Part shown: positions 20,166-32,400 of the stretch, piece by piece | Layout of the letters: every line of letters starts with the position of its first letter | Position numbering within the stretch: the stretch's first letter is position 1 | Origin: Dendrophyllia cribrosa | Lineage: Eukaryota; Cnidaria; Anthozoa; Scleractinia; Dendrophylliidae | Length of the DNA: 64,000 nucleotides | Direction: 5' to 3' | Assembly (NCBI GenBank): GCA_024195265.1 | Contig: JAJLRJ010000004.1 | Location: forward strand, 36,191,530-36,255,529 | Notes under the pieces: generated by a model | The model's input: the letters and a program-made list of their open reading frames with translations, nothing else | What the model was told of the DNA's origin: nothing | Databases searched by the model: none | Made by a program: the position numbers and the translations under genes

Positions 20166-20867
20166 CAAATATTGCTTTGTTTTTCATTTACTAATTAAAA
20201 AAAGGTGTAATACTTAAAAACCATTTTTGACCATTACGTATATTTGAAAAATATATATTAGGAATAGTCCGCTACGTTGCACAAGACTATATCCTATTAT
20301 GGAACGCATGAAGCAAACACAACTTGACACAAGAATTACACGCCTGTTGTAGAAAAAATATGCAGTGTATCTTGAATTCATTGAGAGATACACGAGACCT
20401 CCTCTCTACAACACTAAAAGAACTGTTTTTTGTGTCAGAAAATATCATACATGCTATGAAATTAAGAATAAAGCCTCAGAAAGAAACACAACTTAACGTC
20501 GGATCGAAACTACACCAATGCTATTGGTTCAATTAAACGAGCCAATGAGAAAACGGAACATTCGATCCTTTCCAAGAGTACAAAAGCGGCAAACATTTCA
20601 TGTACAACGGAATAATTTCATATTATTCCGCGAGACAGTTACTTATGGGAGCAACTGATGAGGTTCACCTAAGAACCGAAACTCGAGTCTTGCTTAATAA
20701 GAAAAACGTAAGAATTCACTAGCGTCCGTGAGATTTTCAATACAGATCACCATATCTGTTCAAGCCATGTCGGGATGCAATAACACCATGATGAAACAAC
20801 AGAGGTTCTTCAAGCTCCAAGAAACACTTCTCAGAAACAGAACTATATATAAAACAAGGAGCTAAAA

Positions 20868-21151
20868 CAGAGGCGGATCCAGGGATTTCTGAAGGGGGGT
20901 CCGGGTTCATGCCTGCCCGGAAATTTTTCCAATTTTACCCTCTGAAACGCCATTTCCAGCACTCCTGAAACTCGAAAAGCGTTTGTTAAGTCAAAAAATT
21001 GACAAGCAGTCAATTGGTGGAGGTGAAACAACTACGTATAAAACAATTTTATTCTATTATTTTTATGAACCACAAGGGAGACACAGGACTGAAAGGGGGG
21101 GGGGGGGGGGGGATCCGGACCCCCCCGACCTTCCCCCTGGATCCGCCACTG
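20868..21151. mobile_element. hAT-like miniature element (GGCGGATCCAGG ends)
   Basis: CAGAGGCGGATCCAGGG at the left and CCCTGGATCCGCCACTG at the right are near-exact inverted repeats with CAG/CTG tips. The interior has a G-run at about 21,097-21,112 but no transposase. The 183-codon frame that crosses it is an artefact. Confidence 0.65.
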
Positions 21152-21290
21152 TAAAACATAAACTGCAAGAAATCATGATTCCAATAGAGACACGGCAGCT
21201 TCAGACTTTGATCTTAGACGCCTACATCCGTGATAAAGATCCACTTTCTCACAAGTCTTGCACACCGCAGACTTTGACACTAAATCACGG

Positions 21291-21445
21291 CAGGGGCGTA
21301 GCCAGGAATTTTTCAGAGGTACGCACAATCAATTTCCAAACACTCCCCCTACCTCCTCCTCCACCCTCAAGTCCCAAATCTTTCTTTTTTCCCGACTTTT
21401 TCAGGTACGCACGTGCGTACGTGCGTACAGGTAGCTACGCCCCTG
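21291..21445. mobile_element. hAT-like miniature element (CAGGGGCGTAGC ends)
   Basis: Left end CAGGGGCGTAGCCAGG and right end GTAGCTACGCCCCTG are inverted, with CACGG directly repeated outside both ends. CAGGGGCG tips are typical of many hAT non-autonomous elements. The interior has a self-complementary GTACGCACGTGCGTAC word. Confidence 0.7.
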
Positions 21446-23690
21446 CACGGGCTGAGAGATTGACTGATCCTAGCATATTCATAACAATAACAAAAACTGC
21501 AGTCGATCACTACATATCTTGCAACAAAAGTTAGCGAAAGAAGCCCTAACATATGCCAAGAGAGCTAGCATAACGAAGGCATAGAGAAACAATAATTCCA
21601 TAAATGGCTACACAGCATGAAAATCTCCTGTCACTTAAGAGATTTTTATCCCAAAGATCATCAAAGAGTCATACAATACATATCGAGCATGCAAAACTGA
21701 GACAGAGATAATAGTGACTAGTCACAATTCTATATTGGTGATCTAAAGGGAACAAATATCTCGTAGACATTCTTGGGAAAGTATTTCAAAAGGCTTCTTT
21801 GCACATTTTGCGACTAGCGGGAGTCGTGTTTGGCCTGTCACCTTAAAAATACTATTTATTACTTGGGCGGAGCGACCAAGTATTAAAATGCAGTTTGGTC
21901 GTCGACAAATGTGCAGTATTGCGCAACTCTGGGGATGGCGGGATTGTTCAAACCTTCACCGCGGTCACACGTCCGAGGCGTTTTTCGTTTTATTTGGTGG
22001 GATTCATTTAGTATTAAGTGGAAACGTGGGCAAGGATGTATAAAATAATTAGTTTATGTAACTATCTTTTCATCTTTCCGGCTCAAAATAACGAGCTTCT
22101 TTTCCATCGTTGAAAACTGATCAAAACGCTTCGTGCCTGAGCACAATTGTGTTGGCAAATGGCGCCAACAGTTCTGCGGTTCATAGTTTTCAAACGCTTA
22201 GAACTTTTTTTAGTAAACTTTCAAAACGTTTAGTGAGTTGAAAGTGTATTGTCAATATATGAAACTTTTAATAAACAGTGAAAATGACAACCTTAACTTT
22301 GAAGTACTTTGGTTAACTTTTGCAAATTTCTCTCGTTTAACCGCGGTGGAGTACACCTGTTGTTTGTTGATGCGAGGCGAACGTCACAAAGTGCGAGTCG
22401 TGTTTTCTCTGTTGCATCTAACAGTTTCATATTCAATATGCGTAAAGAAATTACTCAAGAAGACACTGCGAAAGTATTTGACACTCGCTATTAATTCTAC
22501 GATACCTTCATGACGGAAACCCGCTAAAACATGTTCAAACGAACATGAAGAAGATAATTTAGACGAATACATACCTAGCGCTTATTTAATAAGAAGTGAA
22601 CAGGGGACAGCGAAGGAAGAAATATAAGCGTGGTAGGAATCCCAATTAATTTCACTTCTTTCGGTTGTTTGCCTTTCATTAATTTTTATTTCGTGAAGTT
22701 GAAGGAACAGAACAGCCAACTGAAACTTTGGGTGCAAAAATTCACCGCCGAGAGAAGATGTAAACAATGCACGCGTTGTCTTGCGAGACGTTACTTGCGA
22801 GTTTTGCTTCCGCTAGTGAATGTTTCTCGGGCGAAAATAACCTTAAAGCGATCACTTTTTCATTTAATATTCTTTTCTGTGTTTCGGATACAGAGGAATA
22901 AAAACTGGATATATTTTCGTGTGACTGATTGCGAGATGTTTTATGAAACAGCTGCGTTATGCGTTACTGGAATGGTTTCAAATTACTTTCACATTATGCA
23001 AATTGCAACATTTTTACCTCAACTGCAAAAATATGTTTCAAAGGGCTAAATTTGTTTCTCTCCTCCTAAATTATCACTTCTGTCGTTAACTTTGATTAAA
23101 GTTATAAGTTTCATTCAAACTTTATTATAATAACGGCGGGAATACTTCCAGCAAAACTTTCAATTGGAAAAGTTGTTTTGATCTCGGGTCCGGACCAGGC
23201 AATTACATCATGGCTTCGAAAGGCCACTTTGCGGCTACAGTGTCAGAAACACAGACCAGCTAGTTACAAGATTTAGCTAAAACCAATAACAACCATCGGG
23301 AAACTCTGACATACGGCCTTTTTTTCAACGGTAAGTACAAAGTAGGCATCGATTTGTATTTTTCAGCATGTACTCGTCTTTTGACACAGTTAACACGCTA
23401 CTTTAATAATTTACGTGCGATCTCGCACGCTATTAAAGTGTACTGTGTCTTCTTGTTTTGACGGTTAACGCGCTTCTTTGTTAGACTGCTCACACTATCC
23501 GAATACTCCCTATCATCAAACCGTGAAATAACGTGCATGCAGATTCCCAAGACAATTATTCTCCAATATGCCTAATACAACGACGCCCAAGTATACGCTT
23601 CCACAGCGTCTTGTTAATAATAGTATAGGAAGGCCCCAAGAATGTTTTGAATTTTTGAAACGCCAAGAGCGCTATTTTCAATAGGCACTT
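21446..23690. other. Intergenic stretch with no recognised gene
   Basis: A 139-codon plus frame (22,630-23,049) and smaller frames at 22,238-22,513 show no domain, and I found no matching splice neighbours. They could be remnants of an unrecognised element. Confidence 0.4.
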
Positions 23691-23699
23691 TGGCAGCTT

Positions 23700-23815
23700 T
23701 TATATATTAAATAACAACAATATAACAATAATAACAACCATAATAACAACAACAATAACAATAATAACAACAATAATAACAATATATTAAATAACAACTA
23801 CAATAGGACTTCTCC
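23700..23815 (+). repeat. AAC/AAT trinucleotide-rich microsatellite
   Basis: Imperfect runs of AACAAT and AATAAC over about 110 bases, next to the C-run copy of the GCACGAA repeat (23,820-23,951). Confidence 0.8.
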
Positions 23816-23951
23816 TTCTGCATGAATTTTTTTTCTTTGCCTTGAACTTTGCACGAATTTTTTTTTCCTGGCATTTTCCCTTGCACGAATTTTTTTTTGT
23901 TTTTTCCCCCCCCCCCCCCCCCCCCCATCACTTTTCTAATGGTCCGTCCCT

Positions 23952-25495
23952 AATGACTGGAAGCCTGGTAATGACTATTCCCAGGAGCAACCGTGTTTTC
24001 AGCCAAAAACGGTCAAAATGTTTCACTTGGTACAACGCACGTCAAAAAGATCGCTTGGGTCCCGAGACTTGGTGCAGGTTGCATATGAAACTGAGGGCAA
24101 ATGTTATATCGTTCGCGCGCACAATTGAAAGTACTTGGTGGATAATCAGGTTTCATTAGAATTTTAACTACAGTAACCTAGGTGGTATCTAGGTTCTTGT
24201 TAAGTTTGAATGAAATAAGTGGGGTTGCGAAAATTACTATTTTTTAAGTTCAATTCTTTAAAGTAGTGCAGTTATTTCGTTCTTTTCTTTTCAGGTTTCC
24301 ATCGCAAATGTTCGAAATTCGTCGATTTACCTTTAAAAGTGTTTTTCTGAGATCCTCGGGTATTTTCCGACTAACGTCTATCGGCAATCGTAACTTGTCA
24401 TCGTGTTACACTTTGCCCTCGCGTTACCTCCTTTTCTTTTCCTTTCTTTCATGTGTTATTGTCGTCTTAAAAATCGCATGCAAGGGTTGAAAGGTCGCGC
24501 GGCAGTTTCAGTCGAGTTCTTTACGTTCTAATTTACACCAACAACATTCCTCTTTGTTCACTGCATGACCGTGCTCGGCCAGCTGGTGAGAGGCTTTTTT
24601 ATCTCGTGAATATACGAAGCGTTGAACGAGACATAGTATACGGGGACAATTATGCAAATTTTCACTCGATTAATCACTTCGATGTAAACTTTTTAAAATT
24701 CCCTAGTGTATTACGTCATCATCTCGTTGAATCCAATGCATATTGATGTCACGCTAAGATGTTTTGGTCCTTTTTAATCTTCACTTCTTTGACTTCAAAC
24801 GCAGCATGTAAAATTAAAACCGATCTGTGGACTTAACCTTACGTTGTTTTGTATCTACGAGATGGCTCTTACAGTCCTTTGATTTCTAACTCTGTTTGTG
24901 CGTAATGGTTAAGTCAATTCATTAGTGAATTAAACGGTGCCCTTTCCCTACCTCGAGCCGCAAGCCAGAAAACTACGGGGAGTAGTTTTGCAAAAAAAGT
25001 TTGCAAGTGGCCCACAAACTCTTTTTGGTATCATATATGGACACGTATTTAGTCTCTCGAGCTTCATTGCAGTTGCCAGCCAAAACATCCGGTTTTAAAA
25101 GGATGTTGTCTCCCTATGGAGGGAATCCCATGCAAGGAGGTACCGGTGAATCATATTTTACATAGTATGTTCAGATCGTGCCTTTATACGTCTTATATTT
25201 TCTTTGCTTTGTTCCTCTAATAAACTCAATTCTTTTCAGCGTCCTACCAAACCAAACAGATACAAAAAATTCCTAACCTATCCTAGACTCTTTATTTTCC
25301 AGAAACGATACCACTGATCATTTTCCCTATTGTTCCTATGAGACCAAAACTCTCTGACAGCGCCCCCCCCCCCCCCCCCCCCCCCCCCCGGGTGAGACTG
25401 TTGCCAGTGTGTTTAAACAGCTACAATCCTTTCGAGTTCTCCCAAACTTCGACTCACGTTACCATAACTTTAAAAAGAAGGATGGAACATATTTC
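23952..25495. other. Intergenic stretch upstream of tomosyn
   Basis: No convincing gene. Short frames at 23,842-24,159 and 24,266-24,490 have no domain. A C-run lies at 25,363-25,389. Unrecognised 5' non-coding exons of the downstream gene could be here; I see no proof. Confidence 0.4.
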
Positions 25496-25499
25496 TTAA

Positions 25500-26115
25500 A
25501 TGAGGCTCGATTTTCAGCCGTTTAAGGGGCCGATTACATGCCGGATTTCAGCCCGGGCTGAGAGATTTCAGCCCGGGCTGAGAGATTTCAGCCCGGTCAA
25601 CCGGGTTGGAATTTCGTTGTGATTACATGACAAATTTCAGCCCGGGCTGAGATCCGGGCGCCAAGTTTGAAATTGCGCGGGAAGATTGATAACGAGAATC
25701 AATAATAATCACTGCGCATGCCCAAATTCACTTTTCAGCCCGGGCTGAAATTCTGATGCGATAACATGGCCAATTTCGGGCCATGGCTTATGTACGACGA
25801 ACTGACTGACGTCATAAAACCTAATACAATACAATACAATACAACACAACCTAATACAATACAATACAACCTAACACTACATAACACAATACATCACAAT
25901 ACAGTCGTCGTACACGAGCCATGACCCCGAATTTCAGCCCGGTTTCAGAAACCGGGCTGGAATTTTCAGCCCGGGTTGAAACTCAGCCCGGGCTGAAACT
26001 TTGTTCATGTAATCGCTAACTTCATTTTAAGAGGATTTATTTTGGACTGAAATTCGCCATGTAATCGGCCCCTTAGGGAGTCTGGGCGCACAAAACGGCT
26101 GAAAATCGAGCCTGA
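25500..26115. mobile_element. Three nested inverted-repeat elements with CAGCCCGGGCTG array
   Basis: The outer ends AGGCTCGATTTTCAGCCG (25,502) and CGGCTGAAAATCGAGCCT (ending about 26,113) enclose a second pair, AAGGGGCCGATTACATG and CATGTAATCGGCCCCTT. These enclose a third pair at about 25,780 and 25,923 (GTACGACGA/TCGTCGTAC) around AATAC repeats. The middle layer carries at least seven exact or near copies of the perfect palindrome CAGCCCGGGCTG. The outer family recurs at 60,787-60,862. Confidence 0.75.
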
Positions 26116-26381
26116 CATGAAATAAGTCCTCAAAAAATATTCTTTGTTTCTATAGAATTATGATAAGCGTTTTTACAACAATCAGAGCGCAGTAGAATCT
26201 CGTTTCTTTTATAAAACGACGGTACAGTATTCGTTTTCTAAAAAAAGCACGCAAATCGGACCTATATTTTGGCATCCGGGTTCTCATATTTACATAATCT
26301 CCCACAAGCCTTTGTGTTTATGTGCGATCTTCAAAAGTGGATAACAGTGAAGAAGTAAAGACTGGAAATATAATAACAAAA

Positions 26382-26411
26382 ATGTCGCAGCTACAGACAG
26401 GACATCAATGA
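26382..26411 (+). promoter_or_regulatory. Upstream ORF overlapping the tomosyn start (ATGA)
   Basis: ATG at 26,382 opens a 9-codon frame (MSQLQTGHQ) whose TGA at 26,409-26,411 overlaps the tomosyn ATG at 26,408-26,410 as ATGA. If transcribed, ribosomes would reach the main start by leaky scanning or by terminating exactly on it. Whether the leader includes this ATG needs 5' end data. Confidence 0.5.
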
Positions 26412-29400
26412 AAAAAAGATTCACCAAAGTAGTTCGGTCTGGGTATGGGGGGCGAATGGGCAACAACAGTGGCAAAGAGGATCCAGTCATTACAGACCGA
26501 CTGAGAGCCGAAGACTTCGTTTTCACTAAGGTTTGAAATTATTAATTTACATCGATCGATCGCGATAATTAGTTGTAGTTAGCAAATGAGCAATTAACTT
26601 TATGTTAAATTTATTTCTAGATGTTCCATCAAATTAACTAGCGCCTTGTCCTTTTTATTTTTGCAGACTTCTCGATATGGATTCCCTTTCACGCCTACTT
26701 GCCTGGCTTACGATCCAGTCCAAAGTATTTTGGCCATAGGAGCTTATGATGGCTCCGTGCGAATGTATCCTTGTTTAAGCTGAATTATCCAAATAAGCTT
26801 ACATTTTCCCTTGAGTTTAATTTGCGGTTATAAGTCATTCTTCTTGAAGCTGTGAGGCGTTCTGCAATAACGTTTTATGGCAGACAAGTTGTTTTTTTTT
26901 TACACAAACAAGCTGTTCACGAAGTGTAACTGAAACACACTAGCTAAGATGAGCTGATCATAAAATGTGTTTTTATTTGGTTATTTTGGATTTATTAATA
27001 AGCAATATTGACTTCTGCGAAAACTTGTACATCGGATATATTAAAATGCGACTACAGTGTACGTATTGTCTCCAGTTTTACCGTCGAATTATTGTAATAT
27101 TTCGTTCTTTCATTTTTGGGAGGTCTTCTGTGGAACAAACAATCTCACTTTGCATTGGGCACTGTTAAGTTATGTTTTATAGCTTTGTGTGCTTGTTATT
27201 CAATGGAAATAGCTCGACAAAAGATATTCTGGCATTTTTAGTACAACATTAAGATTTTTCTCTGCTTACCTTTAAGATGGGTTTTTGCTTCTAATCGTAT
27301 TGTCTAATCAACAGACGATCACTTTTAAGAACATTTTTCCTTGACTGGAATTTGCAATGCACAGCCTTGGGCAACCCGGGGTTGAATGTCACATACAACA
27401 CGAGAGCGGGGTTGCTGTTAAAGAACTTATATTCCTCGTAAATGAGGTGAGAAAAAAAAAAGAACCATCGATGTTGCAGTTTCTTAGATTTTTTTGAATG
27501 GTGTGTTATCAAATCCAATCAATTCTTGACACGTCCTTGATTTTATGTAACGCAAATATAAACTTCATTGTGTTTTGAATAGGTTATCATAAAATTATTA
27601 TCACTAGGACGTGTCAGTTGACATGAGTTATGCATCAGTTGCACTGTAAGTTATGTAATTGCCGTTGCAAGTTATTGTTCATAAGCGTCAGTGTGTCTCG
27701 TGTGATCATCCTAGACACTCATAGTAGACATAGCAACTTGTAGTAACTCTAGTAATTCATAGTAAATCAGTTTTGCAATCCTGAATTGAGGTAATGACAA
27801 TTTTATTTACAAAGTGAGTGGAAACATATTTGAATTGTAATCCATTTAGGTCAAATTTTCTTAAACCCTTCATTATACATAGAAACACTTCCTTCTTTTT
27901 GAGAGGTTCTGATCAAATTATCGTTGTAATAGGATTGAGTGGATTCTAATTCCGTCTGCAATCATACAATTAGTGATTAAAAAAAAAGCAATTTTTGTAA
28001 TCACAAATATGATTACAGACCAAACTTGATAACACTGTCTTGTTACCAATATTAATCATATCTGTAAAAAAAAATTGAAAAAAATAACAATGGTTTTAAC
28101 TTAAATTACATAAATAAAAGGATAAGATTCGTAAAAAAGGAAACCCATTCAAGTGTAATCATTCTGTGATCAGTAGACATAAGAGTTATTTTTCTGCAGA
28201 GTTCTTCCAAGGCTCAAAGACATCGATTGATCATGTTTATAACCAGTGCTGGAAATAATTTTCTTACTTAGAAGGACATGCGTCCTTTCAAACCTTTGTT
28301 TTTATCAGACATTTTACAAAATTCCTCGGACATCTGTCATTTTGGATTTTCCACGAGACACAATCTGTTAGCATACATGACTTGCTACAAGAAGTTTTGC
28401 AGTTTGCAATGAATTTAAATATAGGGTGATTTCAAATTACACGGCCTTAATCAGGACTGTGGTATGTGGAATGTGGACTGGACTTTGCGTAATGGATTAT
28501 GATTGTGAATTGTAACTCAAAGATCAGGACTGGATTTCTGGCTGTGAATTGTGGGCCACTTACCATTTTTCAGAACTGGACAGCCTGACCGGTCATGCTA
28601 GGAGGTGGCTTTTTGAAGACCTGTTGCTACAAGTCCATCAAAATGGTGGATATATTTTTGAATATACCAGTCTTGCTGACCAGTTCTGACAAATAAGATC
28701 ATAACATTTACAAATTGACAGACCAGTCAGCCAGTTCTGACAAATGGTGAGTGCCCGTGGACTGCTAATTGCGAACTGTGAAACAGGTATGGTGAATTGT
28801 GGACTGGAGTATGAACCAGAGAAAAGTGGACTAGACTATTGACTGTGACTTGTGGATTGTGGGCTGGTCAACCAAGTCAGTCACCAAATGGGCCACAAAA
28901 GAAAAAATTAACGTGGGGGGTTGCAGTATGAAATGTGCACTGTGCAAAGTATGGACTACAACAGGGTTCTCCAGAGAAATTGGAGTAGCTGGCTATAAAT
29001 TGAAAGTAGGCGGCACCTGTCACTCGAGTGCCTGAAGGGCACGAGTATCTAGGGGGGTCCGGACACCGGAGACGCGTTCTGGTGCATTTTGGGGCCATTT
29101 TGGGTCCGGTCCGATTATATTCTTGTGGCTCGGATCACCTAATTAATAATTATTAAAATTGACCGTGTACTAAATACAATTCTCTTTAAACCTGACATGA
29201 AACCATCGTTGAAATGAAGTAAAAACAGCCACAAACAGTCGTCAAGACTCAAGTTTTAATAATACAATAAGCTTAAGTACAAATTTTCGCGTAGACTTTC
29301 TTTGTGGGCAACTCTTGAATACATGAAAAGGTCTTTTTTAGAAATAGTTTGGGAAACAAACCGAACGGCTTACCGATTGAAACTTACATTTATTCTTGTC

Positions 29401-32400
29401 CCTGCCTGACTATTTCCTGTGGACTTCACAGTGAGTTACATGTATGCATGGATGCATATTCTTCGATGGGAACTTCCGTTAGAAGTGGATCAAGAAATGT
29501 TGTGACTGGGAGCTGTTATTTCTTAGTGATCAACGGCGTAGTTCATATTGTACAGAAATAAAACATTAAAGGATAGTCTGGGTTTTTGTTTCTGTTCCTA
29601 CCATTGGATTGAAATTCTACAACATTTATACTGGTAAAAAATGCACTTCAAAGATGATGCCGGGAAAATGGGCATGCGGTCACGTTTTCCGTGATGGTAC
29701 AGAAGTGAAATTATTTACAGATCTTTACAGCGCCGAACTTGAAGAACGCATTGCAGTGATTCCTCAAAATGATGTTTTGGTTGTTGTGTTTCAAATCAAT
29801 ATCGTACAAACGATTTATAACTGAATTACGAGTAAATTCGCTGCAGTTATAACTAAAACTTCAACTTACAAACAAAACTTAACGCATTCTGTTCCTTTTT
29901 TGGTTCTTTTATTCCAGGCAATAGGTGGTTTTCATGTTACGTCATCGCCGCCATGCTGGTGGACATAAACAATAGTTCTCTCATTAGCTCCTTTTGTTCG
30001 TCCACCAGCATTTGTTCGTTTCACTATTGTTATCTATGTCTCTAGAGATTGATTGCAAATCACCTATAAACAACGATTGTTGCTTTGTTCGCTTCATTTC
30101 AGCCTGAGATTCCACTGCGATGTTGTGAATACATGTGTGAAATTTTTCCGTGCTGTTTCTGTGCTCACATGTGGTTGCGAAAATCTCCCGCTCAGTTGTT
30201 ATTTTAATAGTCTGCCACTTCGGAAACCGGACATGATTGTGGAAAAAAATATAAAAATTATGGCTTTGAAGGATTTGTTTTTATAGCCAGACAAGTGTTG
30301 TCAGTGTTGAGAAGAAAGCTGCCGTCACGGATTAGTACCCACGTGTAGGTGCGAAAATCTCCCGCTCACTTGTTATTTATCTGCTTTTCTAACATGCCAC
30401 TTCGGAAACCGGACATGATTGTGAAAAAAAATTATGGCCCGAAAGAAATCAGTTTTATTGCGTTCGACGATAGGAGAACGCTTTCTAATTTCGTCGGGTA
30501 TCGGTCTGGGCGCAGGGGATTGTGGGAGGAATTGGGCTGGATTTGGACGCCATCTTGGACTGGCACACTTAGCCTCGATTCCATTTGGACTAGCACACAT
30601 AGCCTCGATTCCATGTGATAATTTCTTGGCCGCTGGGAACTGGTATTTACACGTGGTATTTACACGTGACAAGATGCTCAGGCCATAGAAAAAATGCCAA
30701 TCAGCGAGAATCAAATCATGGCAATGATTCGGCTGACATGAACGAGACAAACAAACGAGAATTGAGCAAGAATAGAGCGAGACATATGTACCACCATGAC
30801 ATTCGGATGGCTTGACTGAGCTAGAATCGGGCCATATTCAAGCCATCCCGTTCGAAAATTTATGGCCAGACACGAGCGAGATTCAAGCCAGAAAACGAGC
30901 AAGAATCAAGCGACGAATGTTTTTCTCACTTTGATGGAGATTATGCGGATGGATCGATGGAACGCTCGCGAAACCAAACACGGCTTATGTTTATTCCCGA
31001 AGACACTCCAAACTTTCTGTGATGTTTTAGCGCGGTGGAAAACTTGGAAATGAAGGCTAAGAGTTTGGAAAAGCTTAATCTTAATTTGGCGAGCGAAACT
31101 ACAAAGAAAACAGAGAATTTGTAGAAGCGCATAGTCTGTTTATATAAATACTTGCGACTTTCGCTTTTGCCAGCGTGTTTTCAGGTTTCAAATTACCGTT
31201 TTGATATATGCAAATTCGGTGCACTTTTCCCACTTTTCCCAAGGGACCACCAAGCACTTTTCTCCCGGGGGGGGGGGGGGGGGGGGGGGGGGACTCCCAT
31301 ATAAAAATGACGGCGGTGCTCATCGGAAATTTTCGAAAACCACCCTAAAAGGTACCAGAATCTCGTTTGATGGGCGTGGCTCAAAATAATTTTTACCCCT
31401 AAGAGGTACCAATTCTAAAACAACACATGTCATATTGTCATATTTATTCGGCTCATACCCTAAAAGGTACCGCGATAATTCTAACGGTGGTCATTTTAGA
31501 TTTTAGCACCCTAAGCGGTACCAATCTCCAAATTTTGACCCCTAAAAGGTACGACGAGCACCCCCGTCATTTTTATATGGGAGTCCTCCCCCGGGATTTT
31601 TCTTTACCGACAACTACAACAAACTTCAAAGGATTTAGTTTTTTTTTTCTGCTACCAAACTTTCCCTACCGTCTTCATACGCGGAGTAAATTCAGGTTTC
31701 ACTGTACACAACCTTTAATTTGACAATATGCCATAGACATATTCATCTATCCCAATAACCAAAAATTAAAATCCCCCCTTTCAACTGCCGAACGCACTAC
31801 CCTAATCTCTGATTACTCCTAGTTTTATCTTATGGCTGAGGCTATGAAGGATTTGTTTTCATAGCCTGACAAGAGTTAGCCTGAGGTCATGCCCTCTCCC
31901 TATTATCCCTAATGTCTCCCTCTGAAAAAAAAAAATGAGCGCCTGATCGCAGGTTAGACAAGAGTTGTCAGTGTTGGGAAGAAATGCTGCTGTCACGGCT
32001 CGGTGCCCACGTGTAGGTGTGAATTTTTCACATGATTGTGAAAAAACATTATGGCCCGAAAGAAATCACTTTTGTTTTATCTTATGGCTATGAAGGATTT
32101 GTTTTTATAGCCATGCAAGTTTTGGGAAGAAAATAGGACGGATTTATCCTTATCTTCCCCCCAAATATTTTCTGACTAGCCGGCAGCCCCAGGACTAGTA
32201 GACGGCGATTTTCGCCGGTTGCCGGAGCTTCCGGAGAACCCTGCTACAAACTGCAGGCCCTGAAATATGGAAAGCAGACTGAGACTAAATACTCAATAAA
32301 TTAAAGGGGTGCCTGGAAAAAAGCCCTAAGTGACTTCTGATAAACTGCTAGATTCTCATTTCAAATTGCCTTGTATTCCCTTGTGAAACACAGGGAGAAT

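Noticed and set aside
20983..21534. 183-codon open frame
   Set aside because: It crosses a G-run and two miniature elements and encodes poly-Gly and poly-Pro stretches; no splice context.
20024..23951. A single 3.9-kb transposon bounded by AGGGACGGACCATT ends
   Set aside because: The outer words are inverted, but the adjacent GCACGAA/T-run words are in the same orientation at both sides and nothing inside looks like a transposase; two separate insertions are as likely.
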